30,241 bases of DNA from an uncultured Chlorobiota bacterium (GTDB lineage Bacteria; Bacteroidota; Bacteroidia; Bacteroidales; JAADGE01), in assembly GCA_947311125.1 (NCBI GenBank), contig CAMZKI010000018.1, forward strand, positions 1-30,241, written 5' to 3'. The position numbers and the translations under genes are program-made. The notes under the pieces were generated by a model that was not told the origin of the DNA, did not search any database, and worked only from the letters and a program-made list of their open reading frames with translations. Every line of letters begins with the position of its first letter. Within the stretch, counting starts at the first letter, position 1. Shown here in pieces: positions 25,220-30,241 of this stretch.

Positions 25220-25227
25220 CAAATATA
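25220..25227 (-). promoter_or_regulatory. TATATTTG -7 box of the sensor - thioredoxin-like - gldH operon
   Basis: The minus strand reads TATATTTG, an exact TAnnTTTG match, between the rsmI stop and the GTG at 25191. The predicted start near 25213 gives a leader of about 21 bases. No exact TTTG -33 element is seen. Downstream gaps of 10 and 4 bases make this the likely promoter for all three genes. Confidence 0.5.
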
Positions 25228-25255
25228 AGTTTTTTTGTGATAAAAACATAAAGAA

Positions 25256-25945
25256 TTATTCGGCTTTTCTTTTGTTGTCGTAACCGCTGACTATTATAAC
25301 TATTTCGCCTTTAATGTTTTGTTTTTTAAAATGGTTTATTATTTCGTCCAGTGTTCCTCTTATATTTTCTTCGTGAATTTTTGACAGTTCTCTTGAAACG
25401 GCAGCTTTTCTGTTTTTACCGAATATTTCGGCAAATTGTAAAAGTGTTTTCAGCAGACGGTAAGGCGATTCATAAAAAATCATAGTTCTTTTTTCAAGTT
25501 TTAGTTCATCGAGCCGTTTTTGTCTGCCTTTTTTTTGTGGTAAGAAACCTTCAAAGCAAAACCTTTCCGAAGGTAATCCCGAGTTTATGAGAGCCGGGAT
25601 AAAGGCTGTAGCTCCGGGCAGGGTTTCAATTTTAATGTTGTTTTTTACAGATTCTCTTACGATGAAGAATCCGGGGTCTGAAATTCCGGGTGTTCCGGCA
25701 TCGGTAACCAAAGCGATTGTCTTGCCCGTTTTCAGCTTTTCAATTATGTTTTGTGTTGTTTTGTGCTCGTTAAATTTATGATAGGGTAAAAGTTTGTTTT
25801 TTATTTCGTAATGTTTCAGTAAAATTGATGTTTTGCGTGTATCCTCCGCAAGTATCAGGTCTGCGGTTTTTAATATTTCGACAGCTCTGAATGTTATATC
25901 CTTTAGATTGCCGACGGGGGTGGGAACGAGTATTAATCCGGACAT
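25256..25945 (-). CDS. rsmI: 16S rRNA (cytidine1402-2'-O)-methyltransferase
   Basis: RsmI adds the 2'-O-methyl group of m4Cm1402 in the 16S rRNA decoding centre, using SAM. The tetrapyrrole-methylase fold is clear: VPTPVGNLKDITFRAVEIL at the start, AEDTRKTSILLKHY near 34-47, the SAM-loop DAGTPGISDPG near 82-92, and LPGATAFIPALINSGLPSERFCFEGFLP near 108-135. At 229 residues it is somewhat shorter than E. coli RsmI, lacking the extra C-terminal part. It sits between the foldase cluster and the sensor operon, all on one strand. The 59-base gap upstream holds no clear promoter, so it may be read from the foldase cluster. Confidence 0.95.
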   Translation of the reverse strand: MSGLILVPTPVGNLKDITFRAVEILKTADLILAEDTRKTSILLKHYEIKNKLLPYHKFNEHKTTQNIIEKLKTGKTIALVTDAGTPGISDPGFFIVRESVKNNIKIETLPGATAFIPALINSGLPSERFCFEGFLPQKKGRQKRLDELKLEKRTMIFYESPYRLLKTLLQFAEIFGKNRKAAVSRELSKIHEENIRGTLDEIINHFKKQNIKGEIVIIVSGYDNKRKAE

Positions 25946-26004
25946 TTTTTTATTTGTGCGGTTGTTAAGTTTTAAATTCGGCAGATTTTTGCCTTAAAAG
26001 ATAT

Positions 26005-27363
26005 TTAGTCGGCAGACAACCAGCCTTTATATTTGAAATTACAGTTGAAAAAGCCTTCGTTTATTTTTATATATGTTGTTTTTTGGACTTTTTCAATCCA
26101 TTTACTTATTATTTCCGTTTTTTTATGTTGTTTTGCCAAATCGCTTATTTGCTGATAATCGGTGTTTATGTCGGCAATATGCGGTTCAGTCCTGTTTATG
26201 AGTTTTATTATTTTGATTTCCGGTTTTCCTTTCATACTTGTGCTTTCGAAGGGTTCGGAAATTTCACCTGTTTTCATTTGTTTTAATATGTAATTTGTTG
26301 CCGGGTCTAATTGGCTGCTGATAAATTCAGATGTTCCGGTGTAAGGATTTACTATTATGCCGCCGCTTTTGCTTGAATTTTCATCATCGGAATAAAGTAG
26401 TGCCGCTTCTTCAAAAGTAATTGAACCGTTTCTGATGCTTTCGGCAATACTGTCAAGTTTTGCTTTTGCTTTTATTTTTTCGGAAGTTTGAGGTTTGGGA
26501 ATTTTGAGGATATGACGAATGTGAATTCTTTCTCCTTTTCTTCCTAAGAATTGTATAATGTGATATCCGTATTCTGTTTTTACAATGTCGGATATTTCTC
26601 CCGGTTCGTCTAATTCAAATGCTGCTGCCGCAAATTCCGGAACTAAATCTCCTCTGCGTATCCAACCTAAGTCTCCGTCTTTTTGTGCTGATGCAATGTC
26701 ATCGGAATAGAGGCTTGCCAGAAAAGCAAAGTCTTCTCCTTTTTCGACTCTGTCTTTATATTCTTTCAGCGTTTTTTTTATTTGTTCTGTTTGACTGTCT
26801 TTTATTTTCGGATAAATTACTATTTGTGCGAGCTCTATTTTTGATTCTATGAGCGGCAAACTGTCTTTGGGCAAACTTTTAAAGTATTTTTTTACTTCTT
26901 GCGGCGTTACGGATATATTACCGGTAACTTCAGATTCCATTTGTTGTGCAATCAACTGGTCTTTTATTATGCTTCTGAAATGATTTTCAATTTCGGAATA
27001 TGCTTTGTTGAAATATTTTTCCATAGCTTCTCTTCCTCCCATTTGTTCTTCAAACATCATCATTCTTCGTTCAAGTTCTGCATTAACTTGCATATCCGAA
27101 ACTTCGATACTGTCAATTTTTGCCTGATTTACCAGAAGAGCTCGGTATAAAAGTTCTTCGAAAGCAAAGCATTTAAGATTATTTTCTCCTCCGTGAGTTT
27201 CTCCTCTTGATTTGTATTGTAAAGCCGTTGTTTCAACATCGGATTTTAAAATTATTTTTTGCCCTACTATGCCGACTATTTCATCTATTATATTTTCTTG
27301 GGCAAAGACGGACATAGTTGTAAATACAACGGACATTGTTAATATTAATATTTTTTTCATCAT
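26005..27363 (-). CDS. SurA-like periplasmic peptidyl-prolyl isomerase (two parvulin domains)
   Basis: A likely periplasmic chaperone/foldase for outer-membrane proteins. A signal peptide (FTTMSVFAQ) covers about residues 1-21; translation may begin at either of two adjacent ATGs. A SurA_N-type helical region follows, with DEIVGIVGQKIILKSDVE and then EQMGGREAMEKYF. The first parvulin domain, about 174-275, is the better conserved (GDLGWIRRGDLVPEFAAAAFEL, EYGYHIIQFLGRKG). A second, more divergent one lies near 277-385 (RIHIRHILKI, SGGIIVNPYTG). The order N-domain, P1, P2, short C-terminal helix matches SurA. It is the last of three tightly packed genes, 5 bases after the lipoprotein gene. Given SprA nearby, very large barrels are plausible clients; that is inference. 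Confidence 0.88.
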   Translation of the reverse strand: MMKKILILTMSVVFTTMSVFAQENIIDEIVGIVGQKIILKSDVETTALQYKSRGETHGGENNLKCFAFEELLYRALLVNQAKIDSIEVSDMQVNAELERRMMMFEEQMGGREAMEKYFNKAYSEIENHFRSIIKDQLIAQQMESEVTGNISVTPQEVKKYFKSLPKDSLPLIESKIELAQIVIYPKIKDSQTEQIKKTLKEYKDRVEKGEDFAFLASLYSDDIASAQKDGDLGWIRRGDLVPEFAAAAFELDEPGEISDIVKTEYGYHIIQFLGRKGERIHIRHILKIPKPQTSEKIKAKAKLDSIAESIRNGSITFEEAALLYSDDENSSKSGGIIVNPYTGTSEFISSQLDPATNYILKQMKTGEISEPFESTSMKGKPEIKIIKLINRTEPHIADINTDYQQISDLAKQHKKTEIISKWIEKVQKTTYIKINEGFFNCNFKYKGWLSAD

Positions 27364-27368
27364 TATTT

Positions 27369-28214
27369 TTATTCTATATAAATTTTTACTCTGCCGTTTT
27401 TTACGGCATTATTGTATATTTTACTTTCCAGATTATTGATAAGGTTTGTTTTTCGTTTATTTAACAGAATTACTTTTATTTTATTTTTTGCAAATTCGAG
27501 CGGCATTTTTTCTCCTTTCAGTCGAGAATCGATAAACAGAACGAAATATACATAGTTTTTATCTCTTGTTTGAATTCTTTTGTTTTTATTTACAATTATT
27601 TCTGCACTGTTTAAAGATACAGGAAGCAGGTTTGATATTACGGATAAGTCAATCCATTTATCTGTAAAATCAATATAATCTTCTGCGTTGGTTTTTGCAA
27701 ATTCTATCATTTGTGTTATTGCACTTGTATCTTCAGATGAGAAATGTCGTTTAAAATCTGTTGTGTTTGTTTGTGTTTTAAATTTAAAGTAATATGCTTT
27801 AACAATATCGTTATTTAATATAAAACTTTCGGGATAATAATTGTAATATTTTTCAATTTCTGCTTCGGTTATATTCGTATCTAAATTTTGCTTTATGTAT
27901 TCTTGTTTATATTTTTCAATTAAAAGGGACTCTTTGTACTCTTCTACAATATAATCTATGTCTTTTTGCTCTTCGTTAAGGTTTAACTCTGCTCTGTTTA
28001 GCAGAGTTTGTTTTCTTATCCAAAGATTTACCTTGTTTCTGAGTATCATCAGGCTGTCCTCTTTACTTATACTGCCGGGTATAATGTCTTGAATATCTTC
28101 AAGGTATAGTTTTTTACCGTAAACATCCGCCAGTTCTGTTTTTTCTTCATTTTTTTTGCATGAAAATGACATTAACAGTATAAAAAAGAAAATTGTATAA
28201 CGGATTTTTTGCAT
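27369..28214 (-). CDS. Lipoprotein of the foldase cluster, SurA N-domain-like without recognisable parvulin domain
   Basis: A 281-residue lipoprotein with lipobox MSFSC (C19), followed by two lysines and a short charged linker. The next part has the start of a SurA/PpiD-like N-domain: a beta strand with VYGKKLYLEDI, then helical segments with LRNKVNLWIRKQTLLNRAEL and TEAEIEKYYNYYPESFI, a motif common just before PpiC domains. The expected parvulin signatures (GGDLGW, PEFexAAF, GYHIIKL) are absent. It sits between two parvulin proteins with gaps of 26 and 5 bases, a trio arrangement I recall from other Bacteroidota. It may be an anchored chaperone partner rather than an isomerase. The cluster role is inferred from context and the N-terminal resemblance. 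Confidence 0.7.
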   Translation of the reverse strand: MQKIRYTIFFFILLMSFSCKKNEEKTELADVYGKKLYLEDIQDIIPGSISKEDSLMILRNKVNLWIRKQTLLNRAELNLNEEQKDIDYIVEEYKESLLIEKYKQEYIKQNLDTNITEAEIEKYYNYYPESFILNNDIVKAYYFKFKTQTNTTDFKRHFSSEDTSAITQMIEFAKTNAEDYIDFTDKWIDLSVISNLLPVSLNSAEIIVNKNKRIQTRDKNYVYFVLFIDSRLKGEKMPLEFAKNKIKVILLNKRKTNLINNLESKIYNNAVKNGRVKIYIE

Positions 28215-28240
28215 AATAGTTACATCGTTTTCGGTAAAAG

Positions 28241-30211
28241 TTAATTCTTTTTGCTGATATTATTTTTAATTTTTTTTAGCTCTTCTTTATTTATTTTGAC
28301 TTTGTATTTTTTTCTTAGTTCTTTGAGCCATTCTTTTTCCAGATAATTTTGGTAGTCGGATATTACTAAACCTCTTATTTCCTCAAAGGATTTACCTTTT
28401 GATATTTTTTTACCATTTACGGCAATTATCAGTTTATCTTTCGGGAAATTATATACTTTTTTACTGTCAGGATTTTTTTGGCTGAAAATTTTATCTGCAT
28501 AAATATTCTCTCCTTTTGAATATTCGCCGACATCCGTAAGGGTAAATCTTAATGTATCGCCTTTACTGATTTTATTCACTAAAATGCTGTCATTATATTT
28601 TTTTCGGTCTTTTGTCAGCAGTTTTATTGCTTTTTTGGCGTCTTTTGCTTTTTTGTATTTGAAAACTGATATGTCATAACTTATTTGCTTACTGTACAGC
28701 GAGTCGTAATTTGCTTCGTAGAATTTTTTTAACCCGACGGTGTCTTCGGAAGCTTTATCCCATATTTTTTCTTTCATCAGGTCAAAAAGCAGTATTCCGT
28801 CGTGATATTCTTTAAGCAGATAACCGAACTCAGGTTTTGTTTTTTCTAAATTGTTAATTTCTGTTTCGGAAAGTGTCTGATAGACAAAGTCATCATAATA
28901 TTTTTTTACTAAAGATTTAAAGTCCCGGCTTTTATTTTTACTTTGTTTTTTTTCGATGTAGCGGGCAAAATCTCTGTCGTTATATTTTTTATTGTTCAGA
29001 ATAAACAGTTCTTTGTCGGGGCGTTTTGTAACCGGCATTTTCCATTTGCCTTCAAAGATTGAAGAATCCAAAAGGCTGATAATTATTTCAGGTGAATTGA
29101 TTTCTTTAAAATTGTATGTCTTTTTTAAGGTTTTTATGACATATTTTTTTACAATTTCTTTTCGGTCTTTATCGTTTTTAACGGCTTTTTCAATTTTGTC
29201 TGTTTCTTTTTCAATACTGTTAGGGGGGCGTTTTTCAATTAATTTAATAATGTGCCAGCCGAATCTTGTTTTGACGGGTTTGCTGTATTCTCCCGGTTTT
29301 TGTAAAGCAAAAGCGGCATTTTCAAATTCGGGAACCATTCTTCCGGTTGTAAATTCAGGCAGTTCTCCGCCTTTTTTTGCAGAAGCTTTATCGTCTGAAA
29401 GTTTTGCAAGGTCTTCAAACTTATCTCCGGCTTTCAGGCGCGAATATATACTGTCTATCCTGTTTTTTTTGATTGTTTTGATTGAATCCGGCTCATTGTC
29501 GTTTGAGCTGATCATAATATGTGCAACTTTTACAAAACCTTGTTGCGGTCGCATATCTGCAAGTCTTATAAGATAATATCCGAAATCGGTTTTTATGGGC
29601 ATTGAGAGCTTGCTTTTTTCGGTATTAAAAGCAAAATTTTGGATATTGTAGGGGATTCTCAGGGGTTTAAGATATGCAAGGTGTCCTTTATTATCTTTTA
29701 CGGCTCTGTCGTCAGATGTTTTTATTGCAACTGAGTCGAAACTTTCTCCGTTTAATATACGATTTCTTATGTCTAATGCTTTATTGTATGCTTTAAGAGT
29801 GTCTTCCGGAGAAGGATTTCTCGGAAGTTTTATGAATATAATGTCTAATTTCAGTTCTTTTTCTTCTCTTTTTTTAGCTTCGTTAATCAACTCGTTCCAT
29901 TTTATATTCTCTGTAAGGTAAGGCTTTGCGAGTTGCGTTCTGTATCCGTTCAGTTCTTTTTTGAAAGCCTCCGATGTGTCCATTTTAAGATTTTCAGCTT
30001 CAGCTACCTTTAGTTTAAAATCAGTAAATAACTTTAAATATTCGTCAATGGATTCTTTATTTATATTATCGGCATTATTTTTTTTGTATATATACAAAAA
30101 TTCGTCACTCGTAATTTTATTATCCCCTATGGTTAACAGCGGAGTGTCATTTTGAGAAAACAGGGTTAACGATAAAAAAACTAAAATTGATATTAAGCTT
30201 AATCGTTTCAT
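28241..30211 (-). CDS. Large periplasmic parvulin-type peptidyl-prolyl isomerase
   Basis: A 656-residue secreted or periplasmic foldase. A signal peptide at about residues 1-19 (SLTLFSQ) precedes the N-domain, with ITSDEFLYIYKKNN and FTDFKLKVAEAENL. Two PpiC-type parvulin domains follow: about 120-220 (divergent, KGHLAYLKPLRIPYNIQNFAF, DFGYYLIRLADMRP) and about 225-330 (canonical, KKGGELPEFTTGRMVPEFENAAF, RFGWHIIKLIEKRPP). The C-terminal half, about 335-656, is lysine-rich and helical with no domain I recognise. It is the first gene of the foldase trio within the window; its own promoter would lie beyond or within the last 30 bases, where I see no TAnnTTTG box. The combination resembles Bacteroidota foldases annotated as SurA- or PpiD-like. 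Confidence 0.88.
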   Translation of the reverse strand: MKRLSLISILVFLSLTLFSQNDTPLLTIGDNKITSDEFLYIYKKNNADNINKESIDEYLKLFTDFKLKVAEAENLKMDTSEAFKKELNGYRTQLAKPYLTENIKWNELINEAKKREEKELKLDIIFIKLPRNPSPEDTLKAYNKALDIRNRILNGESFDSVAIKTSDDRAVKDNKGHLAYLKPLRIPYNIQNFAFNTEKSKLSMPIKTDFGYYLIRLADMRPQQGFVKVAHIMISSNDNEPDSIKTIKKNRIDSIYSRLKAGDKFEDLAKLSDDKASAKKGGELPEFTTGRMVPEFENAAFALQKPGEYSKPVKTRFGWHIIKLIEKRPPNSIEKETDKIEKAVKNDKDRKEIVKKYVIKTLKKTYNFKEINSPEIIISLLDSSIFEGKWKMPVTKRPDKELFILNNKKYNDRDFARYIEKKQSKNKSRDFKSLVKKYYDDFVYQTLSETEINNLEKTKPEFGYLLKEYHDGILLFDLMKEKIWDKASEDTVGLKKFYEANYDSLYSKQISYDISVFKYKKAKDAKKAIKLLTKDRKKYNDSILVNKISKGDTLRFTLTDVGEYSKGENIYADKIFSQKNPDSKKVYNFPKDKLIIAVNGKKISKGKSFEEIRGLVISDYQNYLEKEWLKELRKKYKVKINKEELKKIKNNISKKN

Positions 30212-30241
30212 TTTAAATAGGTTTTATATTAAAAAATAATA

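Noticed and set aside
25978..25998. Short inverted repeat GGCA/TGCC between the foldase cluster and rsmI
   Set aside because: The stem is only 4 bp and no T run follows on the minus strand, so it does not support a terminator call.
28992..29576. Open frame of 194 codons on the plus strand opposite the large foldase gene
   Set aside because: It lies wholly antisense to a well-supported parvulin gene, has no recognisable domain and follows the codon pattern of its complement.
1..30241. CRISPR array, insertion sequence, integrase, toxin-antitoxin or phage-defence locus
   Set aside because: No regular direct repeats outside coding propellers, no transposase or nuclease-type defence genes, and no terminal inverted repeats or target duplications were seen.

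Overview
The window looks like an ordinary chromosomal segment from a low-GC member of the Bacteroidota. The supporting signs are SprA/Sov, GldH and GldA homologues (type IX secretion and gliding families), a secreted protein with a T9SS-type C-terminal tail, the long three-domain IspG, a periplasmic two-propeller sensor of the Bacteroidota hybrid-sensor type, signal peptides ending in A-Q, a tRNA without encoded CCA, and repeated TAnnTTTG promoter -7 elements. I see no rRNA, insertion sequence, prophage, CRISPR array, plasmid gene or integration scar. No gene-free stretch reaches 300 bases.

Layout. Positions 1-128 hold the 3' end of an unidentified plus-strand gene. Next is a 1098-residue membrane protein (14 propeller blades, Y_Y_Y, one membrane helix, SpoIIE phosphatase), which meets tail-to-tail a small secreted T9SS cargo candidate. 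ispG (minus) and gldA (plus) diverge from a 16-bp palindrome carrying a TATATTTG box on each strand. A CAU-anticodon tRNA with its own promoter and terminator and a rhomboid protease follow on the minus strand, then a Tricorn-like protease on the plus strand. A bidirectional terminator at 11472-11506 separates it from rmuC. From rmuC to the right edge everything is on the minus strand: rmuC, gcvH, sprA, ruvA, gldH, a thioredoxin-fold protein, a GAF/PAS membrane sensor, rsmI, and a three-gene periplasmic foldase cluster.

How the genes fit together. Several products serve the outer membrane and secretion: SprA is the T9SS translocon barrel, the foldase trio probably chaperones outer-membrane and lipoprotein clients, GldH is a motility/secretion lipoprotein, and the 274-residue protein is a likely T9SS substrate. 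The propeller-SpoIIE protein would turn an extracytoplasmic signal into cytoplasmic Ser/Thr dephosphorylation. The GAF/PAS sensor, thioredoxin-like protein and gldH form a tight three-gene unit, giving gldH a possible sensory and envelope-stress context. The rest is housekeeping (isoprenoid synthesis, glycine cleavage, recombination, rRNA methylation, tRNA).

Nothing here is clearly a new defence or mobile system. The points most worth a second look are the regularly spaced propeller fused to a phosphatase, the thioredoxin-fold protein with a degenerate SYTC site beside gldH, the output-less sensor heading that operon, the foldase trio whose middle member lacks recognisable parvulin domains, and the repeated TAnnTTTG boxes, which also help decide several gene starts.
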